Below, in pieces: positions 1-12,714 of a stretch of DNA of 64,000 bases. Position 1 is the first letter of the stretch. Each line of letters starts with the position of its first letter. Position numbers and translations under genes: made by a program. The stretch is taken from NCBI RefSeq assembly GCF_027744825.2, contig NC_071335.1, positions 12,785,501 to 12,849,500 of the forward strand, read 5' to 3'. Source of the stretch: Synchiropus splendidus. Lineage: Eukaryota; Chordata; Actinopteri; Syngnathiformes; Callionymidae. The notes below the pieces were generated by a model. That model saw only the letters and a list, made by a program, of their open reading frames with translations, did no database searches and was not told the DNA's origin.

Positions 1-2913
1 TCCTTAGTGTGGTTCGGTAAACTGATGATTACTGAGGTGGTTTCTCAGTCTGGAACACAGCAAACCAGACACTCGCAGTCAAATGTCTCTGTCTGGTGCA
101 AGTAATCTTGTTTGCATTTGCGTACACACAAACCACCGGTCTGCTCCACTGTCAAGACGCCGATTTGATCCGTCTATTCCTCGATAATCGTTTTCTCACT
201 GAACAGACTGAAGAAACCATGATCTGTTAGTGGGAGGTTTTCAAAATAAAGCATATGAAAATTGAATTCAGGACATAATAGAGAGCAAAGCAGAAGCCTG
301 TGCAACAGCCCTCGAGCAACAGCTGCGACTGCACGACCGTAATAATTTGAGATAAATAAGTATTTTTGTCCTGTCGCTGTGCAACAACAAAGCAGTTATG
401 CTTATTTAATGTATAGCACTGTTCCCTACAGGGAAATATAAAGAAGCTGTTTTGTTCAGGCTCGTGGCCACAGTCCAAATTATGCCTCAATTCCTGTTTC
501 AATGAGCCGCAAACCTGCTGACCTTTACCGACCTCCCCGTCGACAGTCCCTTTAAATATTCATCTTTATGAAAATTAGGCTGAAGACAAGAAGTTGTGTC
601 CGATCTGTGGCCCCCTCCCTCCTCTTCACCCGTGCTCTGTCAGAGAAGCAGCGGAAGCTCATTGGTTCTGATTATTTTTGTGGAATTACGACTTTCTGAG
701 GATTTGTTTTGAGCATGTGTGTATGCTCATTTTAATCCAGGGATTTACATAAACTCTCTTCTCTGCTTCTAGAATACGCCTCACCAGCATAGCTGAGAAA
801 TACATGAATGAAAGGTGAAAACGTTTTTTAAAAACAATTAAGGCGATTATTTCAACACTCTTTATATAGAACTAGCCATGAATTGTTTGGAAGCAATGCT
901 CTCTCTGACTCAGGACTCGGCTGCCACCACAGTCAAAATAGCAACATAGTTTACTTGGTTTTTCTCCATTAGGAAACAGAATATTTTCTTGTCTTATATC
1001 TCAACCAAATAAACAATAAAAGTAAAAACAATGTCTCCCCAAGGTTGAGGGCCGAAACCCTTTGCTATCGAGAGAGCGACCACGGATGAGCTGCAGTGAG
1101 CAGTAAGATGACTCACTGTTAAGGGTGTGTGCCCCCCTTTCCGCCCGTCTGTCGACTTCACCCCGTGTTCACTCAACGGTGAAGTCTCTGTTGAAACAAA
1201 TGAAAGTTTAGAGGAGGCTACTTTACATCCACCTGGGTCGCAGGGCGAGAAGACAACATGTACACGTCAAGTGTTTTGATTCAGGAGGGGCGATGAGGGA
1301 AAGTGCAATGGAGCCATGAATGCTGGGTGAGAGTGTTTTTGTTTGGGGCAGAATGAGAGGGGGGCTGTCTCGGGGTTTAAGGGGTTTGTGTGTGAGAGGG
1401 AAAATAGGGGGGTGTAGGGAGGGTCTAGGAATGGACTGTAATCCTCTCGCCCTGGTTGGAAATAACCCTGCACAGTCAGGGACACAGTAGGACACGATAT
1501 GACAATAGGGACGCTGCGCCCACACACACACACAGGGATATTACATCGTCGTCGGCTACTAAGTCAGCTGTCCAAACTTCATCATGAGAAAATGTCCTCG
1601 ACAGAAACTGGCTGATTTAATCCAAGCTAAGGTCGGTTTATTTTTGCTTCAGTATGTGTTCATGCTCATGTTGTGGTATGTTGTGAACGTAGTTGTTGGT
1701 GATGCTGGTTGTTGTCGGGTCCCTGTTGCCAAGGCTGATTCTGTCAACACACTATCATCTCTTCTTATCATAACAAGGACTTGGAGGTCAAAGGTTGCCA
1801 ACTGCATTAGACACTAAGTGTGTCAGTGTGTAAATGTTTACCTGAAATGATTGTATGTGACATTAACAACTCAAGTGCTTGTTCGTAATATGAATCATCA
1901 CAGAGAGTGTTTTATCTGTTACTTTGTGAGGAAGGGAGGTCAGTCACGGAGAACTCCAGAGACAGCAAGATCAAAGCTTGTGGTGTGAAATATCCTCTAG
2001 TTATTTTTTGTTTTGGTGGCTCAGAGGTTTCTATTGTAAATTGAATACTTCTGGGATTCAAGTCCAACAAAATAAAAGTATTTGTCATCACAATATTTCG
2101 GCCTTCTTAACAAGACGGTCGTAAATCATGAAGAAGAAACTGTGTGAGGAAGCTCTGTTGCTAAATTTTAGCCCTTAACTTTAATGCTTGAACAGTAACA
2201 CAACACTTGTAGGTCGATTTATGAGTGATTTCCATGAGCTGACCAGTGCTGAATTTCTCTATCCTGGCGGGAAAAAGAGCTGTGCTAGAAGGCAACATGT
2301 TTGGGCTTCATTGAGTCAGCTAACTGGGCTTGAGTCATGAATGTCTTGGTTTTCCTCCATCACAAACCAATACACATAAGAGCCTCTTCCCGCTTTTTCC
2401 ATGACTTGTGACACTGAAAGATGGAGGAAAAGGATGATGGAACTGTGGTTAAATTCACATGAGGCAAAACGTAATCTCAAATTTTTGCTGATGCTGAAAT
2501 GAAAAGCAAAAAGTAGTACTAAATGTGAATTAATAAAGAAAAACTGCTGTCACAATCAGCAACACATCGATGAAAATATAACACTTCAAACTCAGCAGAC
2601 TGGGGTCAGGTAAAAGATCATTTATGAATATGTGCAAACGGGAAGCCTGGGAAGTCAAAGAGTCACTTTCTGCCTCTCTTGTTTTGTAATAAAGAGAGTC
2701 TTGAAAGTCCTTTTTGTATTGTGAAGGTTTTCTGCTGGACGTGTCTTATAAGGATCAGGAAACAATGATGTATAATTATAATAATGTGTCCCTTCCCTGT
2801 TAAGAAAAGGGAATCAACTTCTCAGGAAACTGCTCAATTACGATCTGTCTTTCTCGTGTTTTCCCCCCCAAGCACTGGTTTTAATCCTGATGTCTGTGTG
2901 TTTTCAACTGCAG
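1..2913 (+). other. rhbdl3 intron upstream of the EF-hand exon
   Basis: This is the 3' part of a long 5' intron ending in ttttcaactgCAG at 2913. No ORF here resembles the expected rhbdl3 N-terminus. It holds a G-run-rich stretch (1359-1423), a short (CA)n near 1520-1533 and otherwise unremarkable AT-rich sequence. Confidence 0.7.
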
Positions 2914-5900
2914 TATGACCTTGACAACTCAGGCTTCATCAGTACTGAGCGCTTCAGGGACCTGTTGGCGACCCACGGATCTGAGATTGACCCTCACAAA
3001 CTAGAGGTTCTGTTGGCCCTGGCTGATGGTAATGCTGATGGAAAGATCTGTTACCAGGACTTTGTGAACCTGGTGAGCTTTTTGATCACACCCACTGCTA
3101 TGTCATGTCTTTATATATTTTTAATACTTTTTACTTGTTTTGTAGTTTCAAGTGTTGACAAATGCAGATCATGAAGCGCCACAAACTTTCTTGAGTGGAA
3201 CCGGTTTTAGCTGGAGATATTCAAATATTTAAACTATTATTTTAAATAATATATAATGATGAGATCAAATGTTAAACAGGAGGTTGAGAGCCATCATTTG
3301 TAGCAATGATATTCTCATTGCAGAACAAAAAACAGTTTTTTTTAATAAAAAAATCATTTCAATGTAATTAATTTAATTTCCAAATAAAACTGCTTCTGCA
3401 AATATGCAAAATAAATATCTAATTAAATAAAAATACCATTTTATCTCACACGGCAAAAAGTTCCTTTGAAGACTTGCCAGTGCTGCCAGGATCACACACA
3501 CCCTATGACATTGTGATGGACTGACCCGCCACCTTGTCCTACTTTCCTGTCGACTGCTGTCCAAGGTCTCACTCCAGCATCACCAGCAGATGCAGTGTTC
3601 TCTATTTTCTGTGTCATCTATGTCCACTATCCTTTACATGTTGTTGAGACAGTGACCATTGGATGAAGAGAATTTTGAACATCGAAATGTGGAAATCAAA
3701 ACCTTAAACTCCAGGATGGATGGAATGGTTTAAACCATTATGACCCAGAGGCCTATTCACTTATGCTGTGGTTGTTCTTCAACGTCTGTCTATTTTTTAG
3801 TGAATTAACAAAGGGAGCAAATGGTGCTGAACCTTTACGGTTAAGGGGTCTCACTAGAATGCTCACTAAGTGAGTTTGAAGGATGAAAAAGACAGAGCTC
3901 TTGATTCCCTATCGGATCTGTGTTCCTCAACTCACTGTAGTTATGAGCACAAGTATCTGGAAAAGAGAGATTGCAGTCGGGTCTGGCTGCAGCCCGTAGC
4001 TAAGTCATCCGTCAGAGATTCAGCATAGAACTGCAGCTCCTCTGTGTAGAGGGAAGTCAGTTAAGGTGAGCTTGGGACAGACTGCCTGAATACCTTCCTG
4101 GTGATCTGATCTGAGCATGTCCCACCTGTTCCATTTTCACAATCAGAATAAAATAAATAAAATAAAATAAAATAACAAGGGCTGATCACGAATTCTTCAT
4201 TCTGAATGGATTGACTGTAGTCCATTTTGAGACCAGAGCAGCTGGAAAAACTGGAGGTTCCTGGAGACTCAGCCTCAGATAAGCCCAACAAAACAGGGTT
4301 GACTGATGGGTTGGATCATTTGTATCACTGTTCTCACAAAGCCATGTAAAACACAATTGTGGTGAGTTAATTTACAACCCCATTACTTTGAACTGCACCC
4401 ACTCCATCACCACGATTGTCTCTAATCGTCTCCACAACACATCGACAGTGAACGCATCAGAGCTCTCTGCAAGCCTCTGCGACTATTTACCCATAATACT
4501 GTCTCATTTTCTCCCGGGCTAGAGTTGCACACTATTTAAATATAGACCCTTCTCATCGGCTCCAACAGGAAATTCAGAGTAGCATCCATTAGCATTCAGC
4601 CTCTATTATCCCATATGTTCATGTGGGATCAAATATGTGCAGCTGTGCTCCAATTTTTTTAATCCTGCCCTGATGATTTGAGCTTATTCTGATATTAATG
4701 TGTTTTTGGAATTTGATTTTCTAGTTGGTGGGATCCTCACTGACCATGGCAATAAATTTGATTCTGATTCTGATTCTGATACTGATATTGAAGCGTTAGT
4801 TTATATGTCCACACCTCCCTCACTGTCTCTACTCAGGTTACAGCTAGAGAAAATGTTTCATGTCTGAATCAAATATTGGCCTGTGCTCTCTTTGGATATG
4901 TATTTGCTATATGCGATCAAGACTGAATGAGACAGATGACACTGGATTAAATTTTATTTTGCAGTTGAATTCCCCAGCCAGAAATTGAATGGGTGACCTG
5001 TGAGGGTGTCCCTAGTAACCAGAGGCCAATTGTCACAAGTGTAAAAACCGCTATAACTTGCTGAGTAAGCTATCAAAACCTGCAATAATTCAGAATAGTA
5101 TATAAAATATACTGTATATGAAGAATTCTCATCTAATGAGATGACCTTTGATACAAAGACGTCCAATTGGTACAGCAACTAAATGAAACTCCCTCTCGGG
5201 CAACTCTTTTTTTGCAGAAAAAAAGCTATTTCCTTTCAGAGCTCTAATGATAGCATGCTGGCCACAGGTTGCTAGGTGATGATGGAGGCATTTGGGACCA
5301 CAGGGGGAAGTGGAGCGAGGAGCTGCGCATGTGTGGCCTTGTCCTTGGCATGAGGGCCCAACAGTCCCTTTAAACCATTACCTCCTTACACTACCCCAGA
5401 ATACGGTGTATAATCAGCAATCCATACCTCTGTTGATCTGCTGATACTGTCAACCTTCCCTCCCCAGATGAGTAACAAACGCTCCAACAGTTTTCGGAGA
5501 GCCATTCTGCAGGGAAGCAGGCAGCTGAAAGGCTGCAGTCTCAATGATGAGGTCGGTTTAGGACTATCTCAGCGCCTGGTCCGGCACGTGGCCTATGAAA
5601 CGCTCCCCCGTGAGGTGGACCGCAAGTGGTACTTCGACAGCTACAACTACTGCCCACCTCCCTGGCTCATCTTCATCATCACCATCGTGGAGGTACAGCA
5701 AAGAGAACTAGAGGGCATTATTGTAGTAGTGAGAAAAGAATATTTAAAAGTAGAACCCTGAAATTTATGGATTATTTGAAAACTTAACTTGAAAAGGTTA
5801 GGCTTTTTTTTTTTTTTTTTTCCTTCTCATAACATTTTATTCAGGTTGGCAGAGTTGCGGATTCTGCCATCACATAGAAAGTCGGTATTTCAATGAAATC

Positions 5901-8900
5901 CTCTTCCTAAACAATGACGTTCTCCTGCTGCCACAGGTGGCTGTGTTCATGTATTATGGCTTTAAGTTGGAGCGCCTGGTTCTCCAAGTATCCAGTCCTT
6001 CGTTCCTGAAAAGTCCACTTCCGTACCACCCGCAGCTACGAGCACAAGCTTGGAGATATTTCACCTACATCTTCATGCACACGGGGTGAGTTAAGTCTGC
6101 TCATGTTTGCCTTAGATCTATTCGTCTCAATCATTAAATTAAATAGTTTTTAGCCAAATTTTCTTTTTCTTTTTCACTTTATCGCCTTCGTATGGGGCTG
6201 TTACAACTGGAGATGTTTAGGAAGAGAGAGAGAGAGAAATTCATTTCCTTGAAGGGCCAGAGAGATGAGTGTGAGAATGTAACAAAGATTTTGCACAGTA
6301 CATATATATATGTATATATATGCACTATACTATATATATGTATATATACATAGTACATGTATATGTACTATTTTTATTATTGTATTTATTTATTAATTTA
6401 TTTTATTTGTATTTGATATACAATTTGTTAAAAGATTCTCAGCATAAATTATAAATATTGTAAGAGGTTTTTAAGAAGTAAATGTTTTAATTTAGGCTGA
6501 AAAATATGACATAGGCGCTTTTTCATGAAATGAAAAAAAGAAAAGGGACAAAAATATAGTGAAAAATGATCGTCACCCATTGGGGGAATCCAATTTAAAG
6601 GGGAGAGAAAGGTTTTTAATGAGTTTTTAATTAGAATTTCAAAAGAAATGAGTGATGAAAAATCTAAAATGTCTTTTGTAGTTTTGCGGGCCACATAAGT
6701 AACAGGCAAAGGGCGGCATGTGGCCCCCAGCCACACTTTGCTCACCCCTGGTCTCGGTCATAGGTGTCAATCGCAGAGTGGTTGAAAATGTTTGACTAAG
6801 AAAAGAAAAAATAAAACTTGATGGAGACTACAGTTCAATGACTCAAGGGGGTCATATTAGAGCGGACATGTAAAAAAATTACAATGTGTAAGAGCGTGGA
6901 GAACAGGTGTGTAAATGTTAGTTATCATAGCAAGGACTGTAATTTTTAAGTTTGAAACCAGTGAATGTCTTTGTCAGAATCGAACATCTCAGTCTGAACA
7001 TGGCCATGCAGCTGCTGGTGGGGGTCCCTCTAGAGATGGTCCACGGCGCCCTGAGGATCGGACTTATCTATGTGTGTGGCGTGCTGGCAGGTGAGCACAC
7101 ACAGAGTCATTGCTAACACACAAGAACATGCGGTTAGTTTGGTTTTATCTTTCAACTCCACCGTCGCTCCATCTGTTTGTTGTAGTTTTGTGTCCAACAT
7201 CCTATCGGGTTCCTGTCACAGGACTAAATCACGTGTGTCTGCGAGTGGCTGTGTTTTCCGGACAGATGGTCTGGTCTCTATACTGTGACTAGACATTAGA
7301 TGCACGAGTGGGGGTCGTGCCGTACCCCGTCAAAGCAGCCCCCCCTTTCTTCTGCACAATGGACCAGGGCAGAGGGCATCATCTGAAATTGTGCTTCAAT
7401 GACAGAGACACACTCACGCGACATGAGAGCGGGACTGAGAGGGACAAAATTGAGGGACGTGATGGAGTGAAAGCAGGGAACGGGAGCGTGATGTATTCAC
7501 AAATGTTATTATTCCTCAGAGAAATTGGATGGGAGCATGTGGCTAACATTTGGTTGGAAGTGAATCAGCCGGGATAATAAAGGCTGTGACCGAAATCTCA
7601 CTTGAATCATTTCCCTTCTGATCTACCTCAAATTACAGGGCTGCTGTCTGGCTGCACCTGGGTGTTTCGCTAATAAGAATGACTTTTTTGTTGTTGTCAT
7701 ATTGCTCAGAACGGCTTTTAATTGCTGGCCAGTGTTTCTGATAAGAAAACATCAACATCCGTTGTGAAGCCAGGCCTCTGTCGGGGTTGTCCACGCACAC
7801 ACTTACAGGCAAGTGTGAGAGAACAAAAGATAACAGACACCATGAGCAGAGATGAACTCAGCTGGACCAGACATGGGTCAACACAAAGTGCAGAGGTCAA
7901 GCAATGAGCCAATGAAAGGTCAATGACCTCTCAGGCCAAAAGCCCACTGTAGTATTCTGTCAGCTGACTTGTGATAATGGACTGGACGAGTGCAACAAAA
8001 GGGATGGTGGAACCGCAAGTGGACCCCGAGTCTCAGTCGGACGAATGTTATAGATGTTCCAGGACGCAGATGAAAAAAAAAAACAACAGGCTTTTGTTGG
8101 CAGCAGAAAATCTGAAACACATTTGCTATTAAATCATCCACACAGACCACCACTGTGGCAGCAGAGTGACATAATCTGGTTATGTCAATTCAATAATAAA
8201 GAAAGCAAGTGGCATCCGCAGCTCCTGAACCATGGTGGAGGTCCTGATTTCATTCTTCCGTGTGTTCTGAACTGCTGGACTTAATATTGCACCGCATATC
8301 AGTATAGATTTTCTTTATTTCACAGGCGCCTGTGTCACTGGTGTGGTTGATAAAAGGGCTCCTTCTGGTGGGGTTGTCCAGCTGGTGGGAGACATAAGGC
8401 TGGCTGCCGCAAATTTGGCTCTGCATCGATGGCAGCCGACCATCGTCACGCAAGCTTAAACATCTAAAATTAGTCTAATGCTGGAGTTATTTTAGTTTGC
8501 TTTTGTTGGTTGGAGTGATGTAACGCCCATGTTCCCAAATTCATGGGATTTTGGAAGTGTTTGAAAGGCCCGTTGTCAGCCAGCTGGTCCACAAAAAGAA
8601 CAAAAATGTGACTTAAATACGGATATATCCTCCATTGTTCACAGCAAACAGTGAGTTCCAACTGTGTAAATAAAGCAGTTTTTCTTTGTGTGTAGTTGCC
8701 GTTTCAGGTCCGTCTAATAAAGCATATACCAAGGATGAAGTTTGTAACGCCTGCTCAGGCTGTTTGCAGGAAGTGAGGTCAGAAGATGTTCAGAAACGGA
8801 ATCATTTGCAATACAAGAAAAGGAAACGTCAATGGGGGCTTCTTGCAACAGCCATTAGGTCTCCTCCAAGTGCTGCAAGACAGTAAACACAACTCTGAGA

Positions 8901-11035
8901 GCAACGTCACGTGTCCTTCAATCTGTTGAGTGAGATTGCTTCTGGTGAAATATTTTAGAGAGGGTTTAATTATCGTAAGAAATATTGTATTTTCTTTCAC
9001 ATGCTTGGGATATTCTGTTGGAATGGTTCCCTTCATTGCTAGATGTATGAATGTCCAAACTAAAGCTTCATCTTTAATGCAACATTTTAACCAAAAATGG
9101 TTGGACACTATAAAGAAATGTTGGAGGAACAATATGTTATATTTGAAAACACACGCTGACACTTGAAGAGCAGGACGTGCGCGTGGTCCTTATAGGGACG
9201 GCCTTTCAGTAAAATCAAGATTTTTTCGTTTTACATTAGATGGAGGCTACCTGAGGACAGAGAAATCTGTGCAAAGATAACACACTTGATACGACCTCTC
9301 TGATCAATACAGGATCCTTGGCTGTGTCTGTGACTGATATGACGGCGCCTGTGGTTGGTTCCTCCGGTGGAGTGTACGCACTTGTCTCAGCACACTTGGC
9401 CAACGTAGTTATGGTATGTCTCATGCATTACCACTTCATAACAGAGCTCTGTCACACCATCAAAGCTGCCTTTTAATCATTAAAAACAACAACAACAATC
9501 ATAATAAAACATTCTCACTACTTGTGTACTCATCCATCATTTCCCCCCCTTTTTCCTACAGAACTGGTCGGGGATGAAGTGCCAGTTTAAGTTATTCCGG
9601 ATGGCCATGGCTCTGGTTTGCAGTAAGTAAAGTTCATTCAGACTTTAATGGAAGTTAAATGCTTTTGTTTGGGTGAGGGTCTTTGAATGCTCTCCTTAAA
9701 CACATGTTGTATAACCAAATGTTGAGTAAGTTAAGGGGTCCTCTATTGTTTACCCAACTACAGATACATTTCGGAACCATGGCTGAAAATACTTGCTTGG
9801 TGTTTGTTCTGGGTTATATGAGTTGCGCCAGGAGTAATCTGACTGAATCTTATTTTGCACCCACGCTGTGACTTTCACGGTGTATTTATTTACTTGATGT
9901 AATTATGCCATTCTAGCATTGGAAATAGCAATATCATAAAAAGTTAAATTTAAGTGAACTGAATCAGACAGTAGGTGGAAATAAAAGCAAAAATAAATTT
10001 AAGAAGTAAAAACAGTCACTCTCTAATTACACTTCATACATTTAAGGAATGTGCATATATTGACAGTAAAATAAATGAGCCACTGAAAAAAGGGCACTCA
10101 AAAATTAAAGACCTTAATCACATGAGGAGGCAGCTCAAGTCAAACTGACTGAAGTGACTTTACTTGCAAGAATTGTAATGTTTAAAATGAATGAGAGTTT
10201 TAAAAAAACTGGTGTTAGAGAGTGGAGCAAGATTGCATAACGTAATAAAATTGTGTATTCTTTAAAATTATTTTAAATATTCACAATATAAATTGTTACT
10301 ATTAAAATGATCACCAATAAACATATGACATTCTATTTAAATAAAGCCTTAAAGGGAAAATGTTCTAACTGGTACACATTTTCAGTTCTAATGAAATAAT
10401 TTATTATTTGTTATGAATGAATTATGGTGATCCAATGTTACAGATACTTTTTTTCTAGTTGGGTTTTCCTAAAGAATGTGACAGTAATCGGTGAGTGTTT
10501 TTTTTTTTCAATCATGTTTTGGAGGCAATACAGTATATTTGCTCTGTTGTTCAGCGGAGGTGAGACATTGAGAAGAAGATTTGTAAAAATAGAAGCGGGA
10601 AATATAAATAAAAGGCTTTTATCTGCTCGAGTCACCACCTTTAAAAATAGCAGTCCTTGTCCTTCACTTTTTTGAATGAAATATAATGGAGATTATGCTT
10701 TCCTAATGGGTCATGTCCTTCATTCTGATCCGTATTATGTGTCTTCTCCCCTCCCTCCAACAGTGAGCGTGGAGTTTGGTCGAGCGGTGTGGCTCCGCTT
10801 CTACCCACCAGCCTTTCCCCCGTGTCCCAACCCCAGCTTTGTGGCCCACCTGGGCGGGGTGATGGTGGGCCTGACTCTGGGTGTGGTGGTGCTGCAGAAT
10901 TATGAGCAGCGACTTCAGGAGCAGTCCTTGTTCTGGATCTTTTTCTGCGTCTATACATTGTTTGTGCTCTGCGCTGTCTTCTGGAACGTCTTTGCTTATA
11001 GTCTGCTGGACGTGCGACTGCCTCCACCACCGTGA
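2914..11035 (+). CDS. rhbdl3: Rhomboid-related protein 3, 5'-partial (seven 3' exons)
   Basis: Multi-pass serine intramembrane protease of the rhomboid family with cytosolic EF-hands; the substrate is not known. Exons read here: 2914-3072, 5468-5692, 5937-6085, 6978-7090, 9313-9413, 9562-9622, 10764-11035. All have AG/GT borders and compatible phases, giving 359 codons plus TGA. The first exon carries two EF-hand loops. The first ([12 protein letters not shown]) lacks the acidic residue at position 12; the second ([12 protein letters not shown]) is canonical. Next come the [10 protein letters not shown] segment, the first membrane span ([12 protein letters not shown]), and the rhomboid core. 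The GSSGG motif with the catalytic serine is in exon 9313-9413, and the catalytic histidine is in FVAHLGG of the last exon. The protein ends LPPPP, as I recall for human RHBDL3. Human RHBDL3 is about 404 residues, so only ~45 N-terminal residues are missing, and no candidate exon for them was found in 1-2913. RHBDL1 and RHBDL2 fit less well. Confidence 0.95.
4147..4175. repeat. (AAATA)n short tandem repeat
   Basis: Reads ataaaataaataaaataaaa and continues, in an rhbdl3 intron. Confidence 0.85.
4640..4790 (+). mobile_element. LINE-type 3' tail with (ATTCTG)n
   Basis: accatggcaataaatttg running into four ATTCTG/ACTG units resembles the 3' ends of fish non-LTR retrotransposons, which end in such short repeats. 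The 5' limit is unclear and no coding part remains. Confidence 0.45.
6296..6372. repeat. AT-rich imperfect palindromic repeat
   Basis: Interleaved tatatatg and catatata units form several short self-complementary segments in an rhbdl3 intron. Confidence 0.7.
6450..6750 (-). mobile_element. hAT-like DNA transposon end
   Basis: On the minus strand the element begins CAGGGGTGAGCAAAGTGTGG then ctgggggccacatgc. This resembles the termini of many vertebrate non-autonomous hAT elements. The other end was not identified, so the left limit is approximate. It carries no domain-bearing frame. Confidence 0.5.
7091..9312 (+). other. rhbdl3 intron between the VCGVLAG and SLAVSV exons
   Basis: A 2.2 kb intron with donor G|GTGAGC and acceptor ATACAG. 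The short open frames in it have no recognisable domain on either strand. No repeat family was identified. Confidence 0.75.
9623..10763 (+). other. rhbdl3 last intron
   Basis: A 1.14 kb AT-rich intron with no recognised feature. The donor splits codon ATG (A|GTAAGT ... CAG|TG). Confidence 0.75.
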
Positions 11036-11981
11036 TGTGCCGGATATTATCGCCAACCTTTGACCGCCTCTTTCCATGGTGCATCATCTCGCTCAAGACA
11101 TCTCCGCACCAGTTCTTTTTTTCATCATGAAATGACGTATTTATTGATGGCAGCAGACAACAAGCCTCGGACTTCACCTAAGAGCATCAAGTAAAGCCCT
11201 TAGCTTCTGCCTCCTTCTCAAACCCAACGGTGCCTATTAAATGGAGACTTGATCCAGATGAAAGTATGTTCACACTTACCTCTAGTTTGGAGTGAGAGCA
11301 GGAAAAGTTCAAGCAGCTTAGTTAACATTTGTTTTCATGAACTATAAGTTGGTGTTTCATTTGAGTAGCATTGCCTGGGAGTCAGTGACTTACCCTGCAT
11401 CAAGTATTTACAACAAAAGAGGGTCATTGTTGGCGCAAAGTATTGACTATTGAACCCCATCTTTGTTGTGCAGAGTGTAGCAGTGATTGAAGAACTAGCA
11501 CAAGTGCCATTTAGACTCCAAAGCTTTCATTCATGTTGCCAAAACATTGCTTTAAGCACCAGGGAATCAGTGTTGACAGGTGTCCTGGTGCTGCCTGCTA
11601 GTCCTAGGAAGAGAAATGGAGCACATAAGGATTATAACGTGCAGTATATGTTTTTGAATTACAAAAATGAAGCAGCACACAGGTCATGCTTAACAAAATA
11701 GAAAAACAAAAAACAAAATTAGTGGTTAAACTTGGGTAGAAAGTAACACCAGTGACTAGAGTGTACTGTTACGCTGATAACTGCGCCGCACAACCCTAAC
11801 AAAGTATTTAAAATATTTTTCTTTTTTTTGAAGTTGATGTTATTTTATGTGTTTTGTGTGGTTCAGTCTGCTTTGTAATGATATCGCTTGTCTGTATCAT
11901 ATTTAAAAAGGATGTTCTGCTGTGCTTTGGAGTTGATGACTGCAAATATTTTAACCTTGTGGATATTTTGTAGATTTGATA

Positions 11982-11989
11982 TGTACATA
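11982..11989 (+). promoter_or_regulatory. Pumilio-type element in rhbdl3 3' UTR
   Basis: TGTACATA matches the Pumilio recognition consensus UGUANAUA exactly. It lies 10 nt upstream of the poly(A) signal. An 8-mer can occur by chance, so binding is an inference. Confidence 0.45.
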
Positions 11990-11998
11990 TTGGAGAGG

Positions 11999-12004
11999 AT
12001 TAAA
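11999..12004 (+). terminator. Poly(A) signal of rhbdl3
   Basis: ATTAAA is followed about 15-35 nt later by the GT-rich stretch tggcttgttttgtgttgctg, the usual downstream element. Cleavage is predicted near 12,015-12,025. Confidence 0.7.
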
Positions 12005-12025
12005 CATTTTTATACAGAAGTGGCT

Positions 12026-12714
12026 TGTTTTGTGTTGCTGTGTTGAGCCCTCTGTGTGTTTGAGGAAAGTCGGATGCAGTTTTGAAGTGCTTTGTAATGA
12101 ACTAAACAGAGTAGCGACTGTGTGCAGATGCTAAGTCGAGAGCTCATGCGGTTGGTTTCGGGTAAGTAACGTCGACGTGGAGAGAGATATTTTTGGTGTG
12201 CTGTCTCCATCCAGTGGACATTCAATAGACCAACACGGCGAGCACAGCACTGGGTGAGAGTGGTTGAAATATTATGGTTAAACAGCTGCAGTAATGTAAA
12301 TGGGAAACAATTAGGATGCAACGGTTGAGTATGGTGACATACATTGAGAAAGAAAAACAGCGCAAAAACGTACATACTGTTTCATTTCATGAGAACACAT
12401 AGCCATTTTTATGGAGATATTATTTACACATTTTACTACACGGTTTCCTCGAATGTTATAATAATAATTTTATAACCGTTTAAATAACCCAAAAGGGTAT
12501 AATAATACAAAATAGAATATGATTCAATTGTATTTCAAGCCGGGTACGCGTTGGGCTACGTGATGACGTAGCTTGTTACACTTCCCGTTCAGTTCGGTTC
12601 CGCTACTGTCTCAGACAAAGCGCCATTTTCGGCGGCTCTGAAGCATGCTGTTGTCATACAGATAATAAGAATCTAGACATCTGGGACTTGCTTTTTCACT
12701 TTTATTAGGTAAAC
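12026..12714 (+). promoter_or_regulatory. znf207 promoter and 5' UTR
   Basis: The gap between rhbdl3 and znf207 is under 0.7 kb. The proximal part (about 12,540-12,650) holds a perfect inverted repeat CTACGT-GATG-ACGTAG at 12556-12571 with a CRE/ATF-like TGACGTA. A YY1-type GCCATTTT lies at 12622-12629. No TATA box is evident. Transcription probably starts near 12,600-12,640. A YY1 site at the start is common in broadly expressed TATA-less genes. Confidence 0.6.

Larger units (their letters stand above)
11036..12025 (+). other. rhbdl3 3' UTR
   Basis: About 0.97 kb of non-coding sequence runs from the TGA to the ATTAAA signal. It contains no coding exon. The TGTACATA motif near the end is listed separately. 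Confidence 0.75.

Noticed and set aside
2018..2075. ggtggctcagaggt ... ggattcaagtcc resembling a tRNA-derived SINE head
   Set aside because: Spacing and the remainder of the element do not fit; only short motif similarity.
10641..11177. 178-codon minus-strand frame opposite the last rhbdl3 exon
   Set aside because: It is antisense to a confidently assigned coding exon and is Arg/Pro-rich low-complexity sequence.
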